Source of the DNA: Erysipelotrichaceae bacterium
GTDB taxonomy: Bacteria; Bacillota_I; Bacilli_A; Erysipelotrichales; Erysipelotrichaceae
Assembly (NCBI GenBank): GCA_030694975.1
Contig: JAUYTU010000035.1
Span: 124,001-188,000, forward strand
DNA: 64,000 nt
Direction: 5' to 3'
Part shown: piece after piece, positions 1-8,597 of the stretch
Numbering within the stretch: the first letter of the stretch is position 1
How the letters are laid out: each line of letters starts with the position of its first letter
Translations under genes and position numbers: made by a program
The notes under the pieces: generated by a model
What the model saw: only the letters and a program-made list of their open reading frames with translations
Database searches by the model: none
What the model was told of the DNA's origin: nothing

Positions 1-650
1 TTTGTGTAATCAGTTATCAAAATTTTCCCCCGGCTTAAATGAATCATATCTTCGGATTGAAGATACTTCAGAATGCGAGTGATGACTTCCCGGGCACTGC
101 CCAATTCCTTAGCGATGGTATCATGAGTCAATAGAGCAGCGGTCCCATCATTTTGGTTAGCACTGTCAATAATAAACCGTGCGATACGAGCCGGCATCGG
201 TGAAAAGGCAATTTGCTCCATCGTCCACATTACATCCGAAAAGCGCTGTGCCAAAAGATCGAGGGAGTATTGGCGAAAGATCGGATTGACCGGATTGATT
301 AATTCAATGGTTGCCGTGGGGATAATTAATACGGTCGTATCCATTTGAGCGGTCAGATGAATGTCAAATTGCATGTTTTTAAGAAGACATGAAGCACTCA
401 TCACGCATACATCATAATCATACAAGCGATATAACGTGACTTGCTTTCCGGTAGAAGACTGTATAAATGCTCGTAACTGACCGCTGATAACAGCGACCAA
501 GCCTGAACAGGCTTTACCACCGCGTAAAATCGTCTCATCCTTACGAAACCGCTTGATCAGCGCTGTATTATTGATCAATTGAATATGCTCGCCGATGCAG
601 TTAGCGGTCATTGGAAAATACGCAGAAACCAGGTTTTCTTGAGTTTTCAT
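1..650 (-). CDS. Crp/Fnr family transcriptional regulator (3' end cut by window edge)
   Basis: About 216 codons read on the minus strand from an ATG at 650 with no stop before base 1, so only the last few residues should be missing. The N-terminal part reads as a cyclic-nucleotide-binding-type beta roll and the C-terminal part as a Crp-type winged helix, with the recognition region TIAKELGSAREVITR and the wing RGKILITDY. I see no Fnr-type cysteine cluster at the N-terminus. A GAAAGGAG ribosome site lies just upstream. It diverges from a rhodanese operon and probably controls it in response to a redox or sulfur signal, which is inference from neighbourhood. Confidence 0.85.
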   Translation of the reverse strand, partial: MKTQENLVSAYFPMTANCIGEHIQLINNTALIKRFRKDETILRGGKACSGLVAVISGQLRAFIQSSTGKQVTLYRLYDYDVCVMSASCLLKNMQFDIHLTAQMDTTVLIIPTATIELINPVNPIFRQYSLDLLAQRFSDVMWTMEQIAFSPMPARIARFIIDSANQNDGTAALLTHDTIAKELGSAREVITRILKYLQSEDMIHLSRGKILITDYT

Positions 651-682
651 GCCATAAAACTCCTTTCAGAAAGAGGTCAATC

Positions 683-1006
683 ATGTTTAATTTTTTAAAG
701 AGTAATCGTTTAAATCAGGCTGAAGCCTATCAGATGTTAAAGGACGATTCGTCAATCGTCGTCATTGATGTACGTACACCTTCAGAATTTAGAGATGGAA
801 AAATCGCTAAGAGCATCAATGTGCCACTGGATCAGTTGGAAGCACTGATTGTAAAGAAAGTTCCGGATAAAAGTAAAAAAATGTTTGTTATTTGCTACAG
901 CGGTTCTCGAAGTGCCGCAGCGATGCGAATTCTAAAGCAAATGGGATATACCGATATTCACGATATCGGCGGCATTGCTTCTTGGTCATATGGTATCACA
1001 AGATGA
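683..1006 (+). CDS. Single-domain rhodanese-like protein
   Basis: A 107-residue cytoplasmic rhodanese (sulfurtransferase) domain. The active-site loop CYSGSRS carries the catalytic cysteine that would take up a persulfide, and the C-terminal signature IGGIASW is present. I chose ATG 683 because AAGAGGT sits six bases upstream; an in-frame ATG at 611 lies inside the divergent regulator gene and has no such site. The stop overlaps the next gene by ATGA, so the two are translationally coupled. First gene of a three-gene sulfur/redox operon. Confidence 0.9.
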   Translation: MFNFLKSNRLNQAEAYQMLKDDSSIVVIDVRTPSEFRDGKIAKSINVPLDQLEALIVKKVPDKSKKMFVICYSGSRSAAAMRILKQMGYTDIHDIGGIASWSYGITR

Positions 1007-1383
1007 CGATGAAAAAAAGTTTGATTCTGACAATGATGCTGTTTTTACTGTTGGCAGGCTGTACATCATCATCTTATAAGAAAATTACAGCGCAACAAGG
1101 CCAAGAACTGCTTCAAAGTGACTTATCCGTGATCTTAGTCGATGTAAGAACGATTGAGGAAAATAAAGATCTTCGCATACCCAATTCCTTGCTTATACCT
1201 TTAGACACACTGAAAGCCAAGGCAGGGGATTTACTATTGGATAAAAATGCGACGATCATCGTATATTGCCACAGTGGCAATCGCAGTAAAGAAGCATCTG
1301 ATCTTTTGATTGATTTAGGATATACCGATGTTTTGGATATGGGCGGGATCATTGATTGGCCTTATGAAACGGAGAGCGAGTAA
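1003..1383 (+). CDS. Rhodanese-like lipoprotein
   Basis: A 126-residue protein with a lysine-rich hydrophobic signal peptide ending in a lipobox (LLLAGC), so it should be diacylated and held on the outer face of the membrane. The rest is a rhodanese domain with active loop CHSGNRS and terminal signature MGGIIDW. The start at 1003 overlaps the previous stop; ATG 1009 is an equally usable alternative and neither has a strong ribosome site. An extracytoplasmic partner to the cytoplasmic rhodanese before it; the substrate (polysulfide, thiosulfate or a protein thiol) cannot be read from sequence. Confidence 0.88.
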   Translation: MTMKKSLILTMMLFLLLAGCTSSSYKKITAQQGQELLQSDLSVILVDVRTIEENKDLRIPNSLLIPLDTLKAKAGDLLLDKNATIIVYCHSGNRSKEASDLLIDLGYTDVLDMGGIIDWPYETESE

Positions 1384-3021
1384 ATGAAAGTCTGTATCGT
1401 TGGCGGAGTGGCCGGTGGAGCCGGTGTAGCTGCGCGTTTACGCCGACACGATGAAAATTATTCAATCATCATGTTTGAAAAAGGCGAACACATATCCTAT
1501 GCCAATTGCGGATTACCGTATTATATCGGAGATGTCATTACGGATGAAGAGGAACTTTATCTACAGACACCTACCGGCTTTTATGAGCGTTTTAACGTCG
1601 ATGTACGCGTTTTAAACGAGATTGTGAGTGTTGATCCTCAAAACAAACAATTGCTCGTCAGAAACGTTGTGAATGGCCAACAGTACCATGAATCGTACGA
1701 CGTACTGGTTCTGTCTCCAGGTGCTAAACCGATGATATTTCCTTTGCCGGGCATTGATCTGCCACACATATTTACCCTAAGAAACGTTCGCGATACACTG
1801 ACGATCAAGAAATTTATAAAAAACAATCGTGTTAAAAAGGCAGTCGTTATCGGGGGTGGTTACATTGGTTTAGAAATGGCTGAAAATCTTCATAAACTGA
1901 ATATTCAAACAACCATCGTTGAAGCAGCGTCTCATGTCGTTAATACGCTTGATGAGGATATGGCCGCGATATTACACAATCAGATTCGCGAGCAAGGTGT
2001 TAAACTTTTCCTTAACAGTAAAGCCGTAGCATTCAACCAACATCAGGTGATTCTTCATACCGGCGAACAGTTGCCAGCTGATATGGTGTTATTAAGCATT
2101 GGGGTATCTCCTGAAACTGGATTTCTTGCGGATAGCGGTATTGCGTTAGGATCCAGAAAAGAAATATTAACGGACGCTCAAGGGAAAACCAATGTAAAAG
2201 ATGTTTATGCTCTGGGTGATGCGGCAGGTGTTAACCATGTGGTTTCTAATACATCCACCATCATACCCTTGGCATCACCCGCAAACAAACAAGCCCGGGT
2301 CGTAGCGGATGCCATTGCCGGTAAAATCACGACGTATAAAGGTTCACAAGGAACGGCGATTGCTCAGGTGTTTGATAAAGTCGTTGCGGTTACCGGTGAA
2401 AACGAGCGATCACTTCAAATGCAAAACCGCCCCTATCTGACGTCGTTGTCGATTAATTATCATCACGCTTCTTATTATCCCGGCGCAGAGCGACTCATCA
2501 TCAAGTGTTACTTTACACCGATCGATGGAGTACTGTTGGGTGCCCAAATCATCGGATCGCAAGGGGTGGATAAACGCATTGACACTTTGGCTGTTGCTGT
2601 TCGTTACGGTATGAAGGTTACCGATCTTCAAGATTTTGAGTTGGCCTATGCGCCACCGTTTGGCTCCGCCAAAGATCCTGTCAATATGGCCGGTTATGTC
2701 GCTGAGAATGTGTTGATCGGTAAAACCCGACAAGTGTCGCCATTAGAAATCATGCACTCAGACGCCATAAAACTGGACGTTCGAGATGATGATGAAGTTG
2801 AAGAGGGGACCATTGTCAATTCTGTTCATATTCCTTTGCCTCAATTAAGAAACCGAATCAATGAATTGAACAAAGATCAGACATATATCATCTATTGTGC
2901 CGTCGGATTGCGTGGTTATTTGGCCGAACAAATTCTCAGGCACAACGGATATGACGTTTATAATGCGGCAGGCGGTTATTATTTCTATCACGAATATTTA
3001 AGTTCAACTACAAATAAATAG
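1384..3021 (+). CDS. CoA-disulfide reductase-like FAD oxidoreductase with C-terminal rhodanese domain
   Basis: A 545-residue pyridine nucleotide-disulfide oxidoreductase fused to a rhodanese. It opens with an FAD dinucleotide fold (VGGVAGGAGVAARLRR) and has the single redox cysteine of the CoADR/NADH oxidase class in SYANCGLPYYIG near residue 43. An NAD(P) fold (VIGGGYIGLEMAENL) follows near residue 155. The last 90 residues are a rhodanese domain with active loop CAVGLRG. This is the CoADR-RHD architecture, which reduces CoA disulfide, CoA persulfide or polysulfide. It starts directly after the previous stop (TAAATG) behind GGAG. With two stand-alone rhodaneses upstream it suggests handling of sulfane sulfur. 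Confidence 0.9.
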   Translation: MKVCIVGGVAGGAGVAARLRRHDENYSIIMFEKGEHISYANCGLPYYIGDVITDEEELYLQTPTGFYERFNVDVRVLNEIVSVDPQNKQLLVRNVVNGQQYHESYDVLVLSPGAKPMIFPLPGIDLPHIFTLRNVRDTLTIKKFIKNNRVKKAVVIGGGYIGLEMAENLHKLNIQTTIVEAASHVVNTLDEDMAAILHNQIREQGVKLFLNSKAVAFNQHQVILHTGEQLPADMVLLSIGVSPETGFLADSGIALGSRKEILTDAQGKTNVKDVYALGDAAGVNHVVSNTSTIIPLASPANKQARVVADAIAGKITTYKGSQGTAIAQVFDKVVAVTGENERSLQMQNRPYLTSLSINYHHASYYPGAERLIIKCYFTPIDGVLLGAQIIGSQGVDKRIDTLAVAVRYGMKVTDLQDFELAYAPPFGSAKDPVNMAGYVAENVLIGKTRQVSPLEIMHSDAIKLDVRDDDEVEEGTIVNSVHIPLPQLRNRINELNKDQTYIIYCAVGLRGYLAEQILRHNGYDVYNAAGGYYFYHEYLSSTTNK

Positions 3022-3040
3022 CACTGGGTGCTATTTTTTT
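3016..3040 (+). terminator. Rho-independent terminator after the rhodanese operon
   Basis: Perfect 9-bp stem (AAATAGCAC / GTGCTATTT) with a 3-base loop followed by a T run. The stop codon of the oxidoreductase lies inside the stem, and the stem also overlaps the end of the convergent HAD gene. Confidence 0.88.
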
Positions 3041-3690
3041 AATACAAAGTCATGCAACTGTTGAATCGTCTCAAAATAGAAGTCAGCTTCTGCTTTAAAG
3101 TATTCCTGAATATGTCTGCTTTCGATGGACCAGCCAGCCGCCGCAAATGGGATGTCCACTTGTTTCGCCATGATCAATCCCAGTTTCATATCATCGACCA
3201 TCAGACATTGTGAGGGCGAAAGTTTAAATTTCTGTAATATATGCTCACAGGGTCCGGCCTGCGGTTTTCGTAAATGCTCGGGTTGATCCCATCCAAAAAT
3301 AATATCTGGCTCAAAATTGAAATGATGCAGGTAGTCCCGACGGATCTCTTTGCTTTCGGAGTGTGAGACGACTGCGATGATTCCATCCGCCTTTTTAAAT
3401 TCTCGAATCAGTTCATCCATTTGCGGATAAAGGGTAGGTATGCTGGAAAACGTATGTTTTTTCCAAATAGCGTACTCAATTTTAAGCTCTGTGTCATCAA
3501 AGTGGTATATGTCGGTACACATGTTGATAAATCCGGGATCGAAGGTATAGGATGTATATTCACTAAAGGTAGGTGGTGTCAATTGCGGACGCAAAATGCT
3601 CATCGTTTCTAAAAAAGCGGGGTAATGTATTGTTTTGCTGCTTTGCACGACGGTATCATCGTGATCAAGGATCAAACATCGAATTTCCAT
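3031..3690 (-). CDS. HAD-superfamily hydrolase
   Basis: A 219-residue haloacid-dehalogenase-type phosphatase. Motif I is LDHDDTV with the nucleophilic and acid/base aspartates near the N-terminus, motif II is VVSHSES, and motif III is the DDMKLG region. The segment between is long enough for a helical cap. I chose ATG 3690, which has GAGGTC seven bases upstream, over a GTG at 3711. It converges on the rhodanese operon and diverges from murG. The substrate cannot be assigned. Confidence 0.85.
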   Translation of the reverse strand: MEIRCLILDHDDTVVQSSKTIHYPAFLETMSILRPQLTPPTFSEYTSYTFDPGFINMCTDIYHFDDTELKIEYAIWKKHTFSSIPTLYPQMDELIREFKKADGIIAVVSHSESKEIRRDYLHHFNFEPDIIFGWDQPEHLRKPQAGPCEHILQKFKLSPSQCLMVDDMKLGLIMAKQVDIPFAAAGWSIESRHIQEYFKAEADFYFETIQQLHDFVLKK

Positions 3691-3741
3691 ATCAGACCTC
3701 ACTGTTAACACAATTTTATCATAAAAGTGCTAAAATAATTG

Positions 3742-3750
3742 TGCTATAAT
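3742..3750 (+). promoter_or_regulatory. Extended -10 promoter for murG
   Basis: TGCTATAAT is a perfect extended -10 (TGnTATAAT) 19 bases before the murG start. No good -35 is seen, which is normal for this promoter class. Confidence 0.7.
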
Positions 3751-3768
3751 ACAAGCGGAGGTCAAATC

Positions 3769-4839
3769 ATGAAAGTTTGTATGACTGCCGGTGGTACCGG
3801 GGGACACATATTTCCGGCCATTGCTTTGGCGGATGCATGTAAAACAGCATCGATGGATGTCTTTTTTATCGGAAACAAAGACAAAATGGAAGCTTTGGAA
3901 GTACCTAAAGCGGGATACTCTATTTTCTTAATTGAAAATAAAGGATACCGAGGAAGTCTGATCGCAAAAGTCAACGTACTATTTGGGCAGTTCGGAGCCA
4001 TTGCTTCCGCTTATAAAATCATTAAGAAACAAAAACCGGACATCATCGTCGCCTTTGGCGGATATGTAACTGTTCCGGTCGTCATTGCTGCAAAATTGCT
4101 TCACAAGAAAGTTTTACTTCATGAGCAGAATGCCATTGCCGGCAAGGCCAATGTGTTTTTGAGTCGTTTTGCTGATGGAATTGCGGTTAGTTATCCTCAG
4201 TCATTAAGCCAGTTCAAACATTCGGATATCCGTCTGATCGGAAATCCCCGAGCTACACTTGCTCAAATGTCGAACAGTGAAGGTGGGCAAATCGAGTCGT
4301 TGGGATTGGATATTCATAAAAAAACAGCGTTAATCGTAATGGGTTCGCAAGGATCGGAAAGTGTTAACGAGGTATTGAAACGATTTATCGTTCTGACTAC
4401 GACAAGTCCACATCAATTCATTATTGCAACCGGCAGAAAGCATTATAAAGAGTTTATAGAGAATGTTACCTTTGAAAATAATGTCCGGGTCGTGGATTTT
4501 GTTGATCAGATAAAACTCTTGTCTGAAATTGACTTGCTGATCGCACGAGGCGGTGCAACTTCAGCTGCGGAAATGTTGGCCAAAGGTGTGGCATCGATTA
4601 TTATCCCATCGCCGTATGTCCCCAACAATCATCAGTTGCACAACGCGTTGGCTCTTTCGCAAAAAGGTGCCAGTGTGTGCATTGAGGAGAAGGACTTAAA
4701 TGAGCAAAAATTGCTTGATTCAGCCGAAGAGATATTGAATAATGACCCATTACGTTCTGAAATGGCTTCCGCCGCAAAATCATTAGGATTACCGGATGCT
4801 TTACACAAAATGGTGGATTGGGTGAAGGAAATTAAATGA
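3769..4839 (+). CDS. murG: UDP-GlcNAc:lipid I N-acetylglucosaminyltransferase MurG
   Basis: A 356-residue GT-B fold enzyme that adds GlcNAc to lipid I on the inner membrane face to make lipid II. The first glycine-rich loop is TAGGTGGHIFPA, and later landmarks include HEQNAIAGKAN and the C-terminal nucleotide-binding region RGGATSAAEMLA. Length is typical. ATG 3769 has GGAGG upstream; an earlier in-frame start lacks one. murB follows after one base and ftsQ overlaps murB, forming a short wall and division operon without the usual murD, ftsW or ftsAZ neighbours. Confidence 0.97.
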   Translation: MKVCMTAGGTGGHIFPAIALADACKTASMDVFFIGNKDKMEALEVPKAGYSIFLIENKGYRGSLIAKVNVLFGQFGAIASAYKIIKKQKPDIIVAFGGYVTVPVVIAAKLLHKKVLLHEQNAIAGKANVFLSRFADGIAVSYPQSLSQFKHSDIRLIGNPRATLAQMSNSEGGQIESLGLDIHKKTALIVMGSQGSESVNEVLKRFIVLTTTSPHQFIIATGRKHYKEFIENVTFENNVRVVDFVDQIKLLSEIDLLIARGGATSAAEMLAKGVASIIIPSPYVPNNHQLHNALALSQKGASVCIEEKDLNEQKLLDSAEEILNNDPLRSEMASAAKSLGLPDALHKMVDWVKEIK

Positions 4840-4840
4840 A

Positions 4841-5770
4841 ATGAATCAATTTATAGAACAGTTGGAGACATTCGGTCAAGTGGAACTGGGTGTCAGACTT
4901 AAAGATATGACGACCATGAGAATTGGCGGTAAGGTCGAATATGTCAGCTATCCGCGAAATATGTTTGCTTTAGCTCAACTGATTGAATATGTTAAGAAAA
5001 ACGACATAGATTATAAAATTATCGGTAAAGGATCAAATCTTTTATGCAGTGATGAAGATTATTATGGATTGATCATACGTTTGGATCGTACCATGAATCA
5101 TTGGTATATCGATGGTGAACATCTGATTGCCGAGGCCGGAAGCTCGATTATTGCATTAAGCGTATTTGCCGCAAGAAACGGCATGTCCGGGCTGGAATGG
5201 GCAAGTGGTATTCCGGCAACGGTTGGCGGTTGTGTGTTCAATAATGCCGGAGCATACAAAACCTCGATGAGCGATAATGTCTATCGGGTACTAATTTTGG
5301 ATAATGGCAATTTCCGTTGGTTAAGCAATGAAGAATGCGAGTTCGCTTATCGTTTTAGTGTATTTCATAAAAGAACTGATTGGATCATTTTGGCCGTTGA
5401 GTTTTCTTTAATCGAAAAAGATGAGAATGAGATTCGTCAAATGATGGATGAACGCAAAATCAGACGATTGGAAAGTCAGCCGCTGGAGTTTCCCAGTGCC
5501 GGAAGTGTTTTCAGAAATCCGAATTCACACAATGCCTGGTTTTTGATCGATCAAGCCGGATTGCGCGGAATGTCCTATGGCGGCGCACAGATTTCGGTAA
5601 AACATTGTAATTTTATCATCAATGTACAAGAGGCGACCAGTGAGGATGTTAAGAATTTAATTGATTTGGTTATTGGTAAAGTCGAAGCAAATACCGGTGT
5701 AAAGTTAACAACAGAAGTGGAGATGTTTAATTGGAATCATATGAAGATACCGCATCCATCAAAGCGGTAA
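4841..5770 (+). CDS. murB: UDP-N-acetylenolpyruvoylglucosamine reductase MurB
   Basis: A 309-residue FAD enzyme reducing UDP-GlcNAc-enolpyruvate to UDP-MurNAc with NADPH. FAD-binding landmarks are GKGSNLLC and the segment ASGIPATVGGCVFNNAGAY. The catalytic serine lies in PSAGSVFRNP, followed by GGAQISVKHCNFI. Length and spacing fit the shorter type II MurB. It begins one base after the murG stop, with its ribosome site inside murG. Confidence 0.96.
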   Translation: MNQFIEQLETFGQVELGVRLKDMTTMRIGGKVEYVSYPRNMFALAQLIEYVKKNDIDYKIIGKGSNLLCSDEDYYGLIIRLDRTMNHWYIDGEHLIAEAGSSIIALSVFAARNGMSGLEWASGIPATVGGCVFNNAGAYKTSMSDNVYRVLILDNGNFRWLSNEECEFAYRFSVFHKRTDWIILAVEFSLIEKDENEIRQMMDERKIRRLESQPLEFPSAGSVFRNPNSHNAWFLIDQAGLRGMSYGGAQISVKHCNFIINVQEATSEDVKNLIDLVIGKVEANTGVKLTTEVEMFNWNHMKIPHPSKR

Positions 5771-6507
5771 CACAAGCCATTAAAGACAAGAAAGTTCGCC
5801 ATAAGCAACGGCTGATCAAGATATATACACGCCGGTTGATTTTTCTTGTGCTTGTGATTGCGGTAGGTGCAAGTGCTTATCTGATTGACACATCCGATTT
5901 GTTTCGGGTCAAGTCCATTCGTATTGTCGGTAACATACATAACAGTGATGAAGAAATTATCGTGTTAAGTGAAATTCAACTAGGTGACCGTTTGTGGCTG
6001 TTATCGAACAGCTCGCTTAAAAAGAAAATATCACAATCACCTTGGGTTGCGGATGTACGTATTGTCAAAAAACAAAACATCGTAACTTTAGAGATTACGG
6101 AGCATCGCATTCTAGGATATAAAGTTTCAGATAAGATTTCATTGTTGCTTCAATCCGGAGATTTCATTGCTTTAAAAGAAAGTCAGCTGGATTGGATAGC
6201 AACTCATGCCCTTATCAGCGGATTTGACGAACAAGAACTTTTAAGTCGACTCGTTGAATCATTTGAGTCGGTCGATGACAGTATTATGATGTTTATTTCA
6301 GAAATCCATCAAAGTTCCGTTTCTTACGATAATGCGTTGATACGACTGATTATGTCCGATGGTAATCAGATTTTTACAGAGTTTGCAGCTTTGGATTTGA
6401 TCAATGAGTACAAACTCATTGTCAATCAGATCAGTCCGACCAACAAATGTATCTATTTTGATGCATTGCACAGGGCTTACAGCAGCCGGCCGTGTGAAAA
6501 TGAATAA
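5731..6507 (+). CDS. divIB: Cell-division protein FtsQ/DivIB
   Basis: A 258-residue bitopic divisome protein: a basic cytoplasmic tail, one membrane segment at about residues 33-52, then a POTRA domain at about 57-125 (starting FRVKSIRIVGN) and a C-terminal beta domain. It helps recruit and regulate the septal synthase with DivIC and FtsL. The only reasonable start is TTG 5731, preceded by GGAG and overlapping murB by 40 bases. The sequence is divergent, as is usual for this family. Confidence 0.88.
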   Translation: MESYEDTASIKAVTQAIKDKKVRHKQRLIKIYTRRLIFLVLVIAVGASAYLIDTSDLFRVKSIRIVGNIHNSDEEIIVLSEIQLGDRLWLLSNSSLKKKISQSPWVADVRIVKKQNIVTLEITEHRILGYKVSDKISLLLQSGDFIALKESQLDWIATHALISGFDEQELLSRLVESFESVDDSIMMFISEIHQSSVSYDNALIRLIMSDGNQIFTEFAALDLINEYKLIVNQISPTNKCIYFDALHRAYSSRPCENE

Positions 6508-6517
6508 ATCAAGTACT

Positions 6518-6545
6518 TTGACGAACAAAGAATATCTGTTATAAT
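6518..6545 (+). promoter_or_regulatory. Vegetative promoter for the gls24/fakA operon
   Basis: TTGACG, a 16-base spacer, then TATAAT preceded by TGT, so it is also an extended -10. It lies 26 bases before the next start, which has AAGGAGG. Confidence 0.85.
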
Positions 6546-6571
6546 AACTCTGCAACTTAAGGAGGATTCTT

Positions 6572-6931
6572 ATGGGAATTGAAAGAAGTACGAGTCTTGG
6601 AAATATTAATATCTCCGAAGAAGCAATCGCTACACTGGCCGGTGGCGTTGTCTCTGAATGCTACGGCGTAGTCGGTATGGCATCTCAAAAAGTACTAAAA
6701 GACGGTTTGGCTGAATTACTTAAAAAAGAAAATTATTCACGCGGTGTGGTTGTCCGCAAGACTGAAACGAGCTACGAGCTCGATCTTTACATTGTCATCA
6801 GTTTTGGCGTAAAGATCACGGAAGTTGTCGCTGAAGTTCAAAAGAAAGTGAAATACATGCTTGAAAAAACCTTGGAGCAGGATTTTGACAAAATCAATAT
6901 CTTTGTTCAAGGTGTGAAAGTAATCGGTTAA
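6572..6931 (+). CDS. Asp23/Gls24 family envelope stress protein (YloU-like)
   Basis: A 119-residue member of the Asp23/Gls24 (DUF322) family, the form encoded beside the DAK/FakA gene in many Bacillota (yloU-yloV order). Family landmarks are NINISEEAIATLAGGVVSECYGVVGMAS near the start and a valine-rich beta segment (YIVISFGVKITEVV). Relatives associate with the membrane and accumulate under envelope or alkaline stress; the molecular function is unsettled. Strong AAGGAGG and a consensus promoter suggest high expression. A second paralogue lies at 39463. Confidence 0.92.
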   Translation: MGIERSTSLGNINISEEAIATLAGGVVSECYGVVGMASQKVLKDGLAELLKKENYSRGVVVRKTETSYELDLYIVISFGVKITEVVAEVQKKVKYMLEKTLEQDFDKINIFVQGVKVIG

Positions 6932-6941
6932 CAGGTGAAAT

Positions 6942-8564
6942 ATGAATACATTAACAGGCAAACAGTTTAAGCTGATGCTTGATAGCGGTGCGAATCATTT
7001 ATCGAACCGCCATCATGAAATCGATGCTTTGAACGTATTCCCGGTGCCTGATGGCGATACGGGAACCAATATGCACCTGACATTTTCCGCAGGTGTAAAA
7101 GACGTTTTAGTTGCACACAACGAACATTTGGGCGATATTGCCAAGATTCTATCCAAGGGACTGCTAATGGGAGCACGGGGAAATTCCGGTGTAATCCTTT
7201 CGCAGATTTTCCGCGGCTTTTTTCAAAGTGTGGAAGGTCATAATGAAGTTAATGCCAAGCAAATGGCAGCGGCCTTTATTCGTGGCAGTGAAGTTGCTTA
7301 TAAAGCCGTCATGCGTCCGGTCGAAGGTACGATTTTGACTGTATTGCGAGAAAGTGCCGCAAACTCAGCTAAATATGTGGATAAAAATCCCAATATTACA
7401 ATTAATGAGTATTTGGATGTTTTAATCAAAGAAGCGCACATCTCCTTACAAAACACGCCCGAACTTTTACCGGTTTTAAAAGAAGTCGGTGTTGTTGACA
7501 GTGGTGGGGCAGGGCTGGTTGTTATTTTTGAAGGATTTCGCTATGCATTGGCCGGTAATCCGGTCGCAGTCATGGCGAATATCGACACTCATGCCAGCGC
7601 ACAGTTGGACATGGCCAATGATGAATTTGGTTACTGTACGGAATTCATTTTGCGATTAGAACACGAAAAGATGGATTACTTTTCTGAAGATAAACTAAAG
7701 CGGGATTTAGCCCGCATGGGTGATTCGATCGTTGTGGTTCAAGATGAAGACTTAGTCAAAGTTCATATACATACCTTGATTCCAGGCGACGCATTGAATC
7801 TAGCGCAGCGTTTTGGTGAATTTGTCAAACTTAAAATTGAAAACATGCAAGAACAGCATGCAGCGATTCTTGAGAATTCTCATGCCCACGGCATTGAAAA
7901 ACCTCGTAAAAAATATGGAATCATTGCGGTCGGTGCCGGTGAAGGTATCAAAGCGATGTTTGAGGAACTTCGGGCAGATGTCGTGATTAACGGCGGACAG
8001 ACGATGAATCCGTCTACCGAAGATTTTGTAGCTGCAATCCGCTCGTTAAATGCCGAACACATCTTCGTGTTACCGAATAACTCCAATATCATTTTGGCCG
8101 CTCAACAGGCTGAGTCAATTTGTGAAGATTTAGATGTTCATGTGTTAATTTCCAAAACGATTCCGCAAGGCTTGAGTGCTTGCATTATGTTTAATCCGGA
8201 AGTCAATATTGACAGTAATCTGGAGGAAATGAATGCGGCGATCGCTCATGTCAAGACCGGTCAGGTTACTTATGCAATTAAGGATACGACGATAGACGGT
8301 AAAGAAATCAAAGCCAATGATTATATGGGGATCGTAGAAAAACTCATCGTTGTCTGTATACCGAACAAGGTTGAAGCAGCCTGTCGGATGTTGGATCATT
8401 TAGTCGATGATGATGCTGAAATCGTGACAGTCATTGCGGGTGAAGATGCCAGTGATGAGGAAATTGCACAGGTAAGTGCGTATTTAAAAGAGAACTTTAA
8501 AGCTGAAGTTGAAGTGCACATAGGCAAACAGCCCGTGTACTCCTTTATCTTCGGCGTTGAATAA
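6942..8564 (+). CDS. fakA: Fatty acid kinase subunit A / DAK-domain protein FakA
   Basis: A 540-residue DhaL-like kinase that phosphorylates fatty acids held by a FakB (DegV-family) partner, feeding exogenous fatty acids into the PlsX/PlsY route. The nucleotide and metal site is VFPVPDGDTGTNM, with D37 and D39 as likely metal ligands, and GARGNSGVILSQ follows. The C-terminal half is the DegV-like FakA extension. No FakB gene is present in the window. It sits ten bases after the Gls24 gene and just upstream of recG and plsX, the usual neighbourhood. Confidence 0.93.
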   Translation: MNTLTGKQFKLMLDSGANHLSNRHHEIDALNVFPVPDGDTGTNMHLTFSAGVKDVLVAHNEHLGDIAKILSKGLLMGARGNSGVILSQIFRGFFQSVEGHNEVNAKQMAAAFIRGSEVAYKAVMRPVEGTILTVLRESAANSAKYVDKNPNITINEYLDVLIKEAHISLQNTPELLPVLKEVGVVDSGGAGLVVIFEGFRYALAGNPVAVMANIDTHASAQLDMANDEFGYCTEFILRLEHEKMDYFSEDKLKRDLARMGDSIVVVQDEDLVKVHIHTLIPGDALNLAQRFGEFVKLKIENMQEQHAAILENSHAHGIEKPRKKYGIIAVGAGEGIKAMFEELRADVVINGGQTMNPSTEDFVAAIRSLNAEHIFVLPNNSNIILAAQQAESICEDLDVHVLISKTIPQGLSACIMFNPEVNIDSNLEEMNAAIAHVKTGQVTYAIKDTTIDGKEIKANDYMGIVEKLIVVCIPNKVEAACRMLDHLVDDDAEIVTVIAGEDASDEEIAQVSAYLKENFKAEVEVHIGKQPVYSFIFGVE

Positions 8565-8584
8565 AAGGGCAGTTGCCCTTTTTT
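8563..8584 (+). terminator. Terminator between fakA and recG
   Basis: AAAAGGGC / GCCCTTTT stem with a short AGTT loop and a T run. The stem begins on the fakA stop codon, and the recG ribosome site follows within 15 bases, so some read-through into recG is likely. Confidence 0.8.
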
Positions 8585-8597
8585 CACAAGGGGAAAC

